DNA from: Caenispirillum bisanense
Lineage (GTDB): Bacteria > Pseudomonadota > Alphaproteobacteria > Rhodospirillales > UBA2165
Direction of reading: 5' to 3'
Length of the DNA: 33,102 bases
Assembly: GCA_945877815.1 (NCBI GenBank)
Contig: CAMDWJ010000040.1
Span: 1 to 33,102, forward strand
The notes under the pieces were generated by a model. The model worked only from the letters and a program-made list of their open reading frames with translations. It had not been told where the DNA came from and did no database searches. This document shows, in pieces, positions 23,731 to 32,441 of this stretch (position 1 is the first letter of the stretch; each line of letters begins with the position of its first letter). Made by a program: the position numbers and the translations under genes.

Positions 23731-25215
23731 ATGAATATTCAAAAACCTTCAAGCTTCTGGGACCGCGCATTCGCAAACCTGCGCGGTATGTGGGGTAAAA
23801 TCGCCTCGGGTTCCGAGGGCGGTTTCAATAGCAAGGCCGCGTGGTCTCCGGATCTTGACGAAAAAGACCAGGAACGATTGATCGAGCAGATGCGGGCCTG
23901 CCTTGAGGCACGCGGCGGCGAAGTTTCGGCACGCGGCCGGGCTGCGGCCCTCGGGCATGCCTATCTTGCTTTGAACGAGCTTGGCCGGAAGCGATTTTTG
24001 CGGGTGCTGGCCGATACGTTCGATATCGATCGACGCCAAGTGGATGAAGCGGTGGCCGCCTTGTGCGCGGTCTCCGATCCGGTGGAACGCCGCAAGGCCG
24101 AGGGCTGGTTGCGCCGCACGCTAATTGCATCCCGCGTGAAACTCTTGACCCAGTTCAATGCCCTTCCCGAAGGGGTAAAATTCCTGGTCGACCTTCGCAA
24201 CGAATTGCTTGATTGGTCGAACGGGGATCCCAGCCTGGCGGACCTCGAAGCCGATCTGAAGGCGTTGCTTGGCACATGGTTCGACGTTGGCTTCCTGGAA
24301 ATGCGCCAGATCACCTGGTCCGCGCCGGCAAGCCTACTCGAAAAACTGTTCGAATATGAGAAGGTGCAGGAAATCCAGAGCTGGGACGATCTGAAGAACC
24401 GTCTCGCTGCGGACCGGCGCTGCTTTGCCTTTTTCCATCCCCGTATGCCCGACGAGCCGCTCATATTCGTTTGGGTGGCTCTCGTCCAGGGTATGGCGAC
24501 CAATGTTCAGGTTTTGCTCGACGAAGATGCGCCGCAGGGCGATGCCAATATGGCCGATACAGCCATTTTTTATTCGATTTCCAACGCCCAAGAAGGGCTG
24601 CGAGGGATCAATTTTGGAAACTTCTTGATCAAACGAGTCTTGGATCGACTTTCGGCCGATCTTAAAGGGCTCAAGACCTTCGCGACGCTTTCGCCGATCC
24701 CGGATTTCATGAGCTGGCTCAACAAGGGACTGACTACCGAACTCATGGTCGAAATCGTGCCCGAGACCGAGCGTACGATCTTGATGGGGTTGGCCGCGAA
24801 CAATCAGCCCGATAGCGCGCTGAAGGCGCTCCTCGCCATGCCGGCATGGCACAGCGACGAACAAATCGCATCGGCCCTAAAAATGCCGGTTTTGCGCCTG
24901 GTTGCCCATTATCTGATCGACGAAAAGCGTTCCAGCGGCACGGCGCGGGATTCGGTCGCCCATTTCCATCTCAACAACGGGGCGCGGATCGAGCAATTGA
25001 ACTGGCTGGCCAATACAAGCCCGCGCGGTTTCGTGGAATCGGCGGGCGTGATGCTCAATTATTGTTATGAACCTGAGCAAATCGAGGCGAACCACGAATT
25101 CTACCGAGGCAACCAGGCGGTCATCGCGGCGCCGAAGGTGCGCGAATTGCTGAACAATAAGCAGCGGCCGAACGGCGCCGCCGCAAATGGGCGCGCGCGC
25201 CAAGCTGCCAATTGA
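23731..25215 (+). CDS. Malonyl-CoA decarboxylase
   Basis: This 494-aa protein of the MCD family converts malonyl-CoA to acetyl-CoA and CO2. The helical N-terminal domain runs to about residue 180. The catalytic GNAT-like domain follows, with FYSISNAQEGLRGINFGNFL (Tyr281-Ser284 at its start) and FHLNNGARIEQLNWLANTS, where His413 matches the catalytic His of the family. CYEPEQIEANHEFY closes the domain. The start is uncertain: ATG 23731 or TTG 23716 (five residues more); neither has a good ribosome site. No malonyl-CoA synthetase (MatB) or malonate transporter lies in the window, so it may serve malonyl-CoA turnover rather than a dedicated malonate operon. Confidence 0.93.
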   Translation: MNIQKPSSFWDRAFANLRGMWGKIASGSEGGFNSKAAWSPDLDEKDQERLIEQMRACLEARGGEVSARGRAAALGHAYLALNELGRKRFLRVLADTFDIDRRQVDEAVAALCAVSDPVERRKAEGWLRRTLIASRVKLLTQFNALPEGVKFLVDLRNELLDWSNGDPSLADLEADLKALLGTWFDVGFLEMRQITWSAPASLLEKLFEYEKVQEIQSWDDLKNRLAADRRCFAFFHPRMPDEPLIFVWVALVQGMATNVQVLLDEDAPQGDANMADTAIFYSISNAQEGLRGINFGNFLIKRVLDRLSADLKGLKTFATLSPIPDFMSWLNKGLTTELMVEIVPETERTILMGLAANNQPDSALKALLAMPAWHSDEQIASALKMPVLRLVAHYLIDEKRSSGTARDSVAHFHLNNGARIEQLNWLANTSPRGFVESAGVMLNYCYEPEQIEANHEFYRGNQAVIAAPKVRELLNNKQRPNGAAANGRARQAAN

Positions 25216-25252
25216 CAGAACGGCCTTTTTCCTAGAGTTTCGCGCCTCCGCT

Positions 25253-25337
25253 GCGGGCGTGGTGGAACTGGTAGACACGCCAGATTTAGGTTCTGGTGGC
25301 TTAGGCCGTGGGGGTTCGAGTCCCTTCGCCCGCACCA
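25253..25337 (+). tRNA. tRNA-Leu (anticodon UAG)
   Basis: It is 85 nt long including the encoded CCA. The acceptor stem is GCGGGCG/CGCCCGC. The anticodon stem is CCAGA/TCTGG around loop TTTAGGT, which places anticodon TAG at 25287-25289. A long variable arm and GGTTCGAGTCC T-arm support the type II leucine class. Confidence 0.96.
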
Positions 25338-25382
25338 GGAATTACAGCGGCGATACCGCTCATCCAAGGTAGAGATAAACAG

Positions 25383-26900
25383 ATGCAGGTCACGGAAGTC
25401 ACTAATGAGGGCTTGAAGCGCGGCTTCAAGATTGTCGTCCCCGCCGACGATATCGAGCGCAGGCTCACCAGCCGGCTTTCCGAGATGGCTCAAACTGCTC
25501 GCTTGCCAGGGTTCCGCCCGGGCAAGGTGCCGGCAAGCCTGTTGCGCAAGCAGTATGGCAATGCGCTACGTGGCGAAATCTTGGAAACGACGGTCAACGA
25601 AGCAACCCAGCAGGCGATCACCGAGAAGGATCTTCGTCCGGTCGGTCAGCCCAAGGTCGAAATCCAGAGCTTCGAAGAGGGCAAGGATCTCGAATATTCG
25701 GTTGAGCTTGAGCTATTTCCGCAGATCGATCTCGGCAATCTGTCAGATATCCAACTTGAGCGGCTGCGCATTCAACCCGACGAGTCGCAGGTCGATCGTT
25801 TTCTTCAGCAGATGGCCGATGGCCAGAAGGAATCGACGCCGATCGCGGAAAATCGTCCGGCCCAAACCGGCGACGTCGCAGTGATCGATTTCGTCGGCCG
25901 AGTCGGCGGCGAGGAGTTCCCCGGCGGCAAGGCGGATGGCTATCACCTGGAATTGGGTTCGGGCTCTTTCGTGCCGGGCTTCGAGGAGCAACTCGTCGGC
26001 AAGTCGGTCGGCGATGAAACCATCGTGAAGGTGACCTTCCCTGAGAACTACGCCGAGACCCTGGCCGGCAAGGATGCCGAATTCACCGTCAAGGTGAACG
26101 AGATTCGCAGTGCGGTCCCGGTTGAGATCAATGACGAACTCGCCAAGAAAATGGGCGCCGAGAATCTCGAGGAAATTAAGAAGACGCTGCGCGGCAGCCA
26201 AGAAAAAGAATTGGCCGGCCATGCGCGTCAGCGCCTGAAGCGCGATCTGCTCGACGTGCTCGACAAGACGCACAAATTTGAACTGCCGGGCGGCATGGTC
26301 GGTGCCGAGTTCGATGCCATCTGGCAGCAGATCGAACATGCGCGCGAGCATCATCCCGATCAGCTCGATGCCGAGGACAAGGGCAAAAGCGACGACGAGT
26401 TGAAGGCGCAGTATCGCGAAATCGCCGAACGGCGCGTTCGTTTGGGCTTGCTGCTCGCTGAGATCGCGCGCGTCAACGAGATCAAGGTGACCCCCGAAGA
26501 AATCAGCCGTGCCATTGTCCAGGAAGCGCAGAAATATCGCGGCCAGGAAAAGCAGGTTCTCGATTATTATCGCGGCAACCCGCAAGCCGCCGCAGCCCTT
26601 CAATCGCCGATCCTCGAAGACAAGGTGGTCGATTTCATCCTCGAAATCGCCCAGCTGTCCGACAAGGAAGTGACGATGGAACAGTTGATGGAGCTGGAAA
26701 AGGCTGAACGCCCCGACGACCTCAACCGCGATTTTAGCGGCCATGCCGGTGGCGCGCACGATCATGACCACGATCATGACCACGATCATGACCACGGCCA
26801 TGACCACGGCCACAATCACGATCATGACCACGGGCACGATCATGGTGCCGAGTCGGCCGAGACGACTAAGGCCAAGGGCGAGACGAAGAAGATAAAGTAG
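25383..26900 (+). CDS. tig: Trigger factor with His/Asp-rich C-terminal tail
   Basis: This is the ribosome-associated chaperone and peptidyl-prolyl isomerase, 505 aa. The N-terminal domain carries the ribosome-docking signature GFRPGKVP (43-50). The FKBP-type domain spans about 160-245 (GDVAVIDFVGRV to FTVKVNEI), and the helical C-terminal arms run to about 445. After this standard body comes a tail in which residues 459-488 contain 15 His alternating with Asp, Gly or Asn, followed by a short charged end. Trigger factors are usually 430-450 aa, so the tail is an addition. It is encoded by 12-bp tandem repeats. The start is ATG 25383. The gene stands before clpP and clpX as in many proteobacteria. 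Confidence 0.95.
   Translation: MQVTEVTNEGLKRGFKIVVPADDIERRLTSRLSEMAQTARLPGFRPGKVPASLLRKQYGNALRGEILETTVNEATQQAITEKDLRPVGQPKVEIQSFEEGKDLEYSVELELFPQIDLGNLSDIQLERLRIQPDESQVDRFLQQMADGQKESTPIAENRPAQTGDVAVIDFVGRVGGEEFPGGKADGYHLELGSGSFVPGFEEQLVGKSVGDETIVKVTFPENYAETLAGKDAEFTVKVNEIRSAVPVEINDELAKKMGAENLEEIKKTLRGSQEKELAGHARQRLKRDLLDVLDKTHKFELPGGMVGAEFDAIWQQIEHAREHHPDQLDAEDKGKSDDELKAQYREIAERRVRLGLLLAEIARVNEIKVTPEEISRAIVQEAQKYRGQEKQVLDYYRGNPQAAAALQSPILEDKVVDFILEIAQLSDKEVTMEQLMELEKAERPDDLNRDFSGHAGGAHDHDHDHDHDHDHGHDHGHNHDHDHGHDHGAESAETTKAKGETKKIK
26761..26832 (+). repeat. 12-bp tandem repeat encoding the trigger factor His tail
   Basis: Six consecutive 12-base units occur in frame: ATCATGACCACG three times exactly (26761-26796), GCCATGACCACG, GCCACAATCACG, then ATCATGACCACG again. 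Each unit adds four residues of the His-Asp type, so slippage would lengthen or shorten the tail without a frameshift. Confidence 0.9.
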
Positions 26901-26919
26901 GAAAAGGCGGCTGGATCGG

Positions 26920-26937
26920 GGCCGGTTACGACCGGCC
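26920..26937 (+). terminator. Hairpin after trigger factor
   Basis: GGCCGGT and ACCGGCC form a 7-bp stem with a TACG loop (a UNCG-type tetraloop in RNA), 20 bases after the tig stop. No T run follows, so it may be an attenuating or RNA-stabilising hairpin rather than a full terminator. Confidence 0.45.
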
Positions 26938-27049
26938 TTGACCCACCGGCCCGTTAATGGTCGCGTAGGCGGATCGACGTGACTATATGATGAGCGTTTA
27001 GCGCCGACCGGAATTCCCCGGAAGCCGAAATCCCAGAGTTTCCAGTCCC

Positions 27050-27709
27050 ATGAGAGACCGCGACCCGATCGAAATTTACGCCAATACCCTGGTGCCTATG
27101 GTGGTGGAAACCACCAACCGAGGCGAACGGGCTTATGACATCTATTCGCGCCTCTTGAAGGAGCGGATCATTTTCGTGACCGGCCCGATCGAGGATTACG
27201 GCGCGAGCCTGATTTGCGCCCAGCTGCTGTTCCTCGAATCGGAAAATCCGAAGAAGGATATCTCATTTTATATCAATTCGCCGGGCGGGGTCGTGACCTC
27301 TGGCCTCGCGATCTACGATACGATGCAATATATCCGCCCCGATGTGTCGACCGTATGCGTCGGCCAGGCCTCTTCGATGGGGTCATTGCTGTTGGCGGCG
27401 GGACAAAAAGGCAAGCGGTATGCCCTGCCAAATGCGCGAATCATGATCCATCAGCCCTCCGGCGGTGCCCAGGGACAGGCGACCGACATCGAAATCCAGG
27501 CCCGCGAGATCCTGGCGCTGCGGCATCGTTTGAACCAAATCTATGTTCACCATACCGGCAAGGAATTGAAGGACATCGAGACCTCGATGGAGCGCGATCG
27601 CTTCATGACACCGCAGGAAGCCGCCGAATTTGGGCTTATTGACGAAGTAGTAACTCAACGTCCGGTATCTTCGGGTAGTGACGATGACAAGCGTGGGAGC
27701 AAGGATTGA
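27050..27709 (+). CDS. clpP: ATP-dependent Clp protease proteolytic subunit ClpP
   Basis: This is the serine peptidase of the Clp proteases, 219 aa, forming tetradecameric chambers with ClpX or ClpA. The catalytic triad is Ser109 (GQASSMGS), His134 (MIHQPSGG) and Asp183 (MERDRF). [18 protein letters not shown] is the conserved handle-side strand region. The N-terminal loop ([20 protein letters not shown]) resembles the alphaproteobacterial form without a long propeptide. The length is normal. The ribosome site is weak. It stands between tig and clpX, separated from them by about 150 and 124 bases. Confidence 0.96.
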   Translation: MRDRDPIEIYANTLVPMVVETTNRGERAYDIYSRLLKERIIFVTGPIEDYGASLICAQLLFLESENPKKDISFYINSPGGVVTSGLAIYDTMQYIRPDVSTVCVGQASSMGSLLLAAGQKGKRYALPNARIMIHQPSGGAQGQATDIEIQAREILALRHRLNQIYVHHTGKELKDIETSMERDRFMTPQEAAEFGLIDEVVTQRPVSSGSDDDKRGSKD

Positions 27710-27718
27710 GGCAGGAGT

Positions 27719-27756
27719 CAGTAGGTCTACTGAGAGAGGTCCGATCTTTTAAAGAT
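27719..27756. promoter_or_regulatory. Two adjacent palindromes in the clpP-clpX spacer
   Basis: CAGTAGGTCTACTG (27719-27732) has 6-bp arms around a 2-base centre, and ATCTTTTAAAGAT (27744-27756) has 6-bp arms around one base. The short centres fit protein-binding sites better than RNA hairpins. They lie where a separate clpX promoter would be. No known operator matches. Confidence 0.3.
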
Positions 27757-27833
27757 TGTACTGACGCCCGACCGGTGCTTACAATTATTTCAAATATGTT
27801 GCGATATGGCCGGATAGGCGTACTGGAGGGCCA

Positions 27834-29099
27834 ATGAATAAGACCAGCGGCGGCGATTCTAAGAACACGCTCTACTGCTCTTTCTGCGGTAAGAGCCAGC
27901 ATGAGGTTCGCAAGCTCATCGCCGGTCCGACCGTTTTCATATGCGATGAATGCGTCGAACTCTGCATGGATATCATCCGTGAGGAGAATAAGACCCATAT
28001 CGTCAAATCGGGAGATGGCGTTCCGACACCTCGTGAAATTTGCACCGTTCTCGATGATTACGTGATCGGGCAGGAACATGCGAAACGCGTTCTTTCCGTC
28101 GCGGTGCACAATCATTATAAGCGGCTCTCGCACAGCACGAAAAACAACGATGTCGAATTGGCGAAATCCAATATCCTGCTCATCGGTCCGACGGGCTGTG
28201 GCAAGACGTTGCTCGCACAGACCCTGGCGCGCATACTTGATGTGCCCTTCACGATGGCCGACGCGACGACCCTGACCGAAGCTGGTTATGTCGGCGAGGA
28301 TGTCGAAAACATTATTCTGAAGTTGCTACAGGCGGCCGACTATAATGTTGAGCGCGCCCAACGTGGCATCGTCTATATCGACGAAGTCGACAAAATCAGC
28401 CGCAAATCGGACAACCCGTCAATCACACGCGACGTGTCGGGCGAAGGCGTGCAGCAGGCGCTGCTGAAGATCATGGAAGGCACCGTTGCCTCCGTGCCGC
28501 CGCAGGGCGGGCGCAAGCATCCGCAGCAGGAATTCCTGCAGGTCGACACCACGAACATCTTGTTTATCTGCGGCGGTGCTTTTTCGGGCCTGCAGAAGAT
28601 CATCTCGTCGCGCGGTTCGGGTTCGTCGATCGGTTTCGGAGCCGAAGTGCGCGGTCCGGACGAACGTGGTGTGGGTGAAGTACTGCGTGAAGTCGAGCCC
28701 GAGGATCTGCTTAAGTTCGGTTTGATTCCAGAGTTTGTCGGCCGTTTACCGGTTATCGCGACCTTGGAAGATCTCAACAAGGATGCTTTGATCAAAATCC
28801 TGACGCAGCCGAAGAACGCGCTGGTGAAACAGTATCAGCGTCTGTTCGAGATGGAAGACGTCAAGCTGACTATTCGCGAGAATGCCTTGGGCGCAATCGC
28901 GGAGAAGGCGGTCGAACGTAAGACCGGCGCGCGCGGCCTACGCTCTATCATGGAAGACATTCTGCTCGAAACCATGTTCGAACTGCCCGATCTCGAGAAT
29001 GTCGAGGAAGTGGTCATCAATCGTGAAGTGGCGCAGGAAGGGGCACGTCCGCTCTATATCTACGCCGAGCGGAGCGGTCAGATGGATTCGTCCGCATAG
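27834..29099 (+). CDS. clpX: ATP-dependent Clp protease ATPase subunit ClpX
   Basis: This AAA+ unfoldase, 421 aa, feeds substrates to ClpP. The N-terminal zinc-binding domain has Cys15, Cys18, Cys37 and Cys40 (YCSFCGKS, then [10 protein letters not shown]). Walker A is GPTGCGKT (118-125), and Walker B follows as [11 protein letters not shown] with Asp183 and Glu184. The [20 protein letters not shown] pore-side region, the ClpP-contacting IGF-type loop (SSIGFGAEV) and the sensor 2 segment [11 protein letters not shown] are all present. A GGAGGG ribosome site precedes ATG 27834. The length matches the family. A strong terminator follows. Confidence 0.97.
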   Translation: MNKTSGGDSKNTLYCSFCGKSQHEVRKLIAGPTVFICDECVELCMDIIREENKTHIVKSGDGVPTPREICTVLDDYVIGQEHAKRVLSVAVHNHYKRLSHSTKNNDVELAKSNILLIGPTGCGKTLLAQTLARILDVPFTMADATTLTEAGYVGEDVENIILKLLQAADYNVERAQRGIVYIDEVDKISRKSDNPSITRDVSGEGVQQALLKIMEGTVASVPPQGGRKHPQQEFLQVDTTNILFICGGAFSGLQKIISSRGSGSSIGFGAEVRGPDERGVGEVLREVEPEDLLKFGLIPEFVGRLPVIATLEDLNKDALIKILTQPKNALVKQYQRLFEMEDVKLTIRENALGAIAEKAVERKTGARGLRSIMEDILLETMFELPDLENVEEVVINREVAQEGARPLYIYAERSGQMDSSA

Positions 29100-29405
29100 T
29101 GGACGCTGGCCCATATAGATCAGCTCGCGTGGCCGGACGCTTTCGGCCGTGCGATTCAAATTTCTCAGCTTATAAGATCGTGCGCGGAGTCAATTCCGCG
29201 CACAATTTTTTTGTGGGTATTTATGCCGCTCGCCGGAATTTCAGCAGGTGTCGGTACCCAAATATCGCACCGATACCGTCCGGTAATTACCAGCCCTTGA
29301 TCTTGGCGGAATCGGATATAACTGTTGTGGAGAAAGTCGGGGGCCGTCGCCGGTTGCTTGAGAAGAAACGGCACAAGCCCGCCGCAATTATAGGAGAAGC
29401 CGAAG
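29100..29405. other. clpX-lon intergenic region
   Basis: These 306 bases hold the clpX terminator at 29180-29213 and the leader of lon. A TATAAC near 29317-29322 could be a -10 element, but the nearest TTGATC (29297-29302) is only 14 bases upstream, so I do not call a promoter. A 104-codon open frame crosses the terminator and has no family likeness or ribosome site; I treat it as chance. Confidence 0.5.
29180..29213 (+). terminator. Rho-independent terminator of clpX
   Basis: GTGCGCGGA and TCCGCGCAC form a perfect 9-bp stem with a 6-base loop (GTCAAT), followed by AA and seven T. It lies 80 bases after the clpX stop and separates clpX from lon. Confidence 0.92.
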
Positions 29406-31814
29406 TTGGATAGTAAGTCTAGCCACGCTTACCCGGTGCTGCCGCTTCGCGACATCGTGGTCTTTCCGCATATGATCGTTCCGCTCTTCGTCGGGCGTGA
29501 AAAATCTGTGCGCGCGCTTGAAGACGTCATGAAAGACGACAAGCAAATTCTGCTCGTGGCGCAGAAAAATGCGGCCGAGGACGATCCCTCCGCCGAGGAT
29601 ATTTATACGGTCGGCACCGTATCGACCGTACTTCAGCTTCTGAAGTTGCCGGATGGCACCGTGAAGGTGCTGGTCGAAGGCGGTTCGCGCGCGCGTGTCG
29701 TCAATTTTGTCGAGAACGAGAGTTTCTTCGAAGTTGAAGCCGAACCGCTGCCCGAGACGGACACGGAATCGGAAGATCTCGAAGCCTTATCGCGCTCGGT
29801 AGTTTCCCAGTTTGAGCAGTACATCAAGCTCAACAAGAAAATCCCGCCCGAAGCGCTCGTCTCGGTCAATCAGATCGACGAATACGGCAAACTCGCAGAC
29901 ACAATCGCGTCGCACCTCGCGCTCAAGATTTCGGAGAAGCAGGAGCTTCTCGAAATCGAGTCCATTTCCAAGCGCATGGAGCGGATCATCTCCTTCATGG
30001 AAGGTGAGATCGGCGTGTTGCAGGTCGAGAAAAAAATCCGTAGCCGCGTGAAGCGCCAAATGGAGAAGACCCAGCGCGAGTATTATCTGAATGAGCAGCT
30101 CAAGGCCATTCAGAAGGAGCTGGGCGAGACCGAGGAAGGCAAGGACGAAGTCGCCGAGATCGAGGAGCGCATCAAGAAGACGAAGCTCTCCAAGGAAGCC
30201 CGCGACAAGGCTTACGCCGAGGTCAAGAAACTCCGCACCATGAGCCCGATGTCCGCCGAGGCGACTGTCGTGCGCAACTATCTGGATTGGATGCTGTCCA
30301 TTCCGTGGAAGAAGCGCAGCAAGGTGTCGACCGACATCAAGAAAGCTGAGGCGATCCTCGATGAGGATCATTATGGCTTGGAGAAGGTGAAGGAACGTAT
30401 TGTCGAGTATCTCGCGGTACAGACGCGCACCAAAAAGATTAAAGGCCCGATCCTGTGCCTCGTCGGCCCTCCGGGCGTCGGTAAGACGTCGCTCGGCAAG
30501 TCGATCGCACGGGCCACGGGCCGGCAGTTCTTGCGTATGTCGCTGGGTGGTGTGCGTGACGAAGCAGAAATCCGCGGCCATCGCCGGACCTATATCGGCT
30601 CCATGCCCGGTAAGATCATCCAGGGCATGAAGAAGGCGAAATCGTCGAACCCGCTCATGCTGTTGGATGAGATCGACAAGATGGGCGCCGATTGGCGAGG
30701 TGACCCGGCGTCAGCACTGCTCGAAGTGTTGGACCCGGAACAGAACGATACGTTCCAGGATCACTATCTCGAGGTGGATTACGATCTGTCGGACGTCTTG
30801 TTTGTCACCACGGCCAACTCGCTGCGTATTCCCGGCCCGCTGATGGATCGAATGGAGATCATTCGTATCCAAGGCTATACCGAGGATGAGAAGGTCGAGA
30901 TCGCGCGCCGTCATTTGATTGAAAAACAGATTGAGGCTCATGGCCTCAAGGCAACGGAATGGTCGATCTCGGATGGCGCGTTGCGCGATCTGGTCCGCTA
31001 TTACACGCGCGAGGCAGGCGTTCGTAGCCTTGAACGCGAGATCGCCGGCCTGACGCGGAAGGCGATCAAGGAGATTCTGACATCGACTGTGAAAAAGGTC
31101 GCCGTCACGAGCAAGAATCTCGAGAAGTATGCGGGCGTTCACAAGTTCCGCTACGGCGAAACCGAGTCCGAGGACATCGTCGGCATCGTCAATGGTCTTG
31201 CTTGGACCGAAGTCGGTGGTGAGATCCTGACGATCGAAGCAGTCATGCTGCCGGGTAAGGGTAAGATGACCATTACCGGCAAGCTCGGCGACGTGATGCA
31301 GGAATCGATTCAGGCGGCGCGTTCGTTCGTGCAGTCCAAGAGCATCAACTTCGGAATCAAGCCGACCCTGTTCGATCGCAAGGACATCCATGTCCATGTG
31401 CCCGAAGGGGCGACCCCGAAGGACGGTCCGTCCGCCGGCGTTGCGATGGTGACTTCGATCGTATCGGTTCTGACGGGCATTCCGGTGCGCCGCGACGTTG
31501 CGATGACCGGCGAGGTTACGCTGCGCGGTCGTGTGCTGCCCATCGGCGGCTTGAAGGAAAAGCTTCTGGCGGCGTTGCGCGGCGGTCTCACCACAGTGCT
31601 GATCCCGAAGGATAACGAGAAGGACTTGGCGGATATCCCCGACAACGTGAAGAAGAAGTTGGAGATCGTTCCGGTAAGCATGGTCGAGGAAGTTCTCGCC
31701 CGTGCTCTGTCCAAACCGCTCGTGGCGATCGAATGGGACGAAGAGGAAGAAGAGAAGAAGCTGCGCCGCAAGCCGAGCGCGGAAGACGACGATCACAGTG
31801 GTGTGGTGCATTAA
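29406..31814 (+). CDS. lon: ATP-dependent protease Lon
   Basis: This is an AAA+ serine protease of 802 aa that degrades misfolded and regulatory proteins. The N-terminal LON substrate domain covers about 1-200 (YPVLPLRDIVVFPHMIVPLF), followed by a coiled segment. Walker A is GPPGVGKT at 354-361, and LMLLDEIDKMG is Walker B. The catalytic dyad is Ser676 (DGPSAGVAM) and Lys719 (GGLKEKLL), 43 residues apart as in E. coli Lon. The start is a TTG at 29406 with an AGGAG site about 10 bases upstream; no ATG exists nearby in frame that keeps the conserved N-terminus. A strong terminator follows. Confidence 0.97.
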   Translation: MDSKSSHAYPVLPLRDIVVFPHMIVPLFVGREKSVRALEDVMKDDKQILLVAQKNAAEDDPSAEDIYTVGTVSTVLQLLKLPDGTVKVLVEGGSRARVVNFVENESFFEVEAEPLPETDTESEDLEALSRSVVSQFEQYIKLNKKIPPEALVSVNQIDEYGKLADTIASHLALKISEKQELLEIESISKRMERIISFMEGEIGVLQVEKKIRSRVKRQMEKTQREYYLNEQLKAIQKELGETEEGKDEVAEIEERIKKTKLSKEARDKAYAEVKKLRTMSPMSAEATVVRNYLDWMLSIPWKKRSKVSTDIKKAEAILDEDHYGLEKVKERIVEYLAVQTRTKKIKGPILCLVGPPGVGKTSLGKSIARATGRQFLRMSLGGVRDEAEIRGHRRTYIGSMPGKIIQGMKKAKSSNPLMLLDEIDKMGADWRGDPASALLEVLDPEQNDTFQDHYLEVDYDLSDVLFVTTANSLRIPGPLMDRMEIIRIQGYTEDEKVEIARRHLIEKQIEAHGLKATEWSISDGALRDLVRYYTREAGVRSLEREIAGLTRKAIKEILTSTVKKVAVTSKNLEKYAGVHKFRYGETESEDIVGIVNGLAWTEVGGEILTIEAVMLPGKGKMTITGKLGDVMQESIQAARSFVQSKSINFGIKPTLFDRKDIHVHVPEGATPKDGPSAGVAMVTSIVSVLTGIPVRRDVAMTGEVTLRGRVLPIGGLKEKLLAALRGGLTTVLIPKDNEKDLADIPDNVKKKLEIVPVSMVEEVLARALSKPLVAIEWDEEEEEKKLRRKPSAEDDDHSGVVH

Positions 31815-31848
31815 GCGCCGCCGATGGTTCGCTTCTCTCAAGTCATTT

Positions 31849-31882
31849 CGCGCGCGCAGGCAACTGCGCGCGCGTTTTGTTT
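31849..31882 (+). terminator. Rho-independent terminator of lon
   Basis: CGCGCGCGCAG and CTGCGCGCGCG form a perfect 11-bp stem capped by a GCAA (GNRA) tetraloop, then TTTTGTTTG. It starts 34 bases after the lon stop. Confidence 0.93.
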
Positions 31883-31978
31883 GTTATGAATTCGACGCGT
31901 CTTGCGCAAGATAGAGACCCAATGCCCCGCCAAGGCGCGGAAATCCGCCAATTTTATGAAAAAAACATGTGGAAAACA

Positions 31979-32020
31979 GTGCGTCTTTCGTTGACGCACC
32001 AACCGACTCATACCTAAACT
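31979..32020 (+). promoter_or_regulatory. Candidate hupB promoter with overlapping inverted repeat
   Basis: TTGACG (31991-31996) and TAAACT (32015-32020) are separated by 18 bases and could be -35 and -10 elements. The -35 lies in the right arm of an inverted repeat GTGCGTC/GACGCAC (31979-31999), so a repressor or an RNA structure could act there. Position 79 bases upstream of hupB is suitable. It is a pattern-based guess. Confidence 0.35.
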
Positions 32021-32098
32021 GCCCGCGAATTTAGGACGCTGACTGCGTGCTTAATATTCGTAGGAATTTTTCCTTCTCACTTTATAGGGGGCCCCAAG

Positions 32099-32371
32099 GT
32101 GAACAAAAACGATCTCGTTGCCGCAGTTGCGGATAATGCCGGTTTGACGAAGGCCGATGCGGGCAAGGCGGTCGATAGCTTGTTCGACTCAATTGCCGAT
32201 GCGCTCAAGAAGGGCGGCGATGTTCGTATCGTCGGCTTCGGCACATTTTCGGTCGCGAAGCGTAAGGCGACCACGGGTCGCAATCCGCGCACCGGGGAAA
32301 CCATCCAGATCGCTGCTTCCAAGCAGCCGAAATTCAAGGCCGGCAAAGGCCTGAAGGACGCCGTCAACTAA
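32099..32371 (+). CDS. hupB: Nucleoid protein HU
   Basis: This 90-aa histone-like DNA-binding protein bends and compacts DNA as a dimer. It starts with MNKNDLVAAVADNAGLTKADAGKAV helices (quoted here as MNKNDLVAAVADN, GLTKADAGKAV). The conserved VRIVGFGTFSVAKRKATTGR strand region and the DNA-binding arm GRNPRTGETIQI follow, then KFKAGKGLKDAVN. The start is GTG at 32099 with a GGGGGCCCC purine-poor stretch upstream, so the initiation context is unusual, but the protein N-terminus is exact for HU. It follows lon, as in other alphaproteobacteria, but has its own terminator and probably its own promoter. Confidence 0.96.
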   Translation: MNKNDLVAAVADNAGLTKADAGKAVDSLFDSIADALKKGGDVRIVGFGTFSVAKRKATTGRNPRTGETIQIAASKQPKFKAGKGLKDAVN

Positions 32372-32393
32372 TAGACGCGTTTTTTCGAATTTC

Positions 32394-32434
32394 AAATGCC
32401 GGCCCGCTGATGCGCGGCCGGCATTTTGCTTTTC
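32394..32434. terminator. Bidirectional terminator between hupB and the small HTH gene
   Basis: AAATGCCGGCC and GGCCGGCATTT form a perfect 11-bp stem around an 11-base loop, followed on the plus strand by TTTTGCTTTT. On the minus strand the AAAT arm also gives a T run, so it can end both convergent transcripts. Confidence 0.9.
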
Positions 32435-32441
32435 GGTCCGG

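Noticed and set aside
26757-26846. Possible CRISPR or direct-repeat array
   Set aside because: The 12-bp units have no spacers and are in frame with trigger factor; they are a coding tandem repeat.
29297-29322. Sigma-70 or heat-shock promoter for lon
   Set aside because: The candidate TTGATC and TATAAC are only 14 bases apart and the sequence does not match the heat-shock form well enough to call.
29099-29413. 104-codon frame between clpX and lon
   Set aside because: It runs through the clpX terminator hairpin, has no ribosome site and no likeness to a known protein.
30711-31841. 376-codon frame antisense to lon, and a similar one antisense to tig at 25743-26843
   Set aside because: Both are shadows of strongly conserved genes in GC-rich DNA, and the His-tail repeat alone gives the Val/Met/Ile-rich start of the tig antisense frame.
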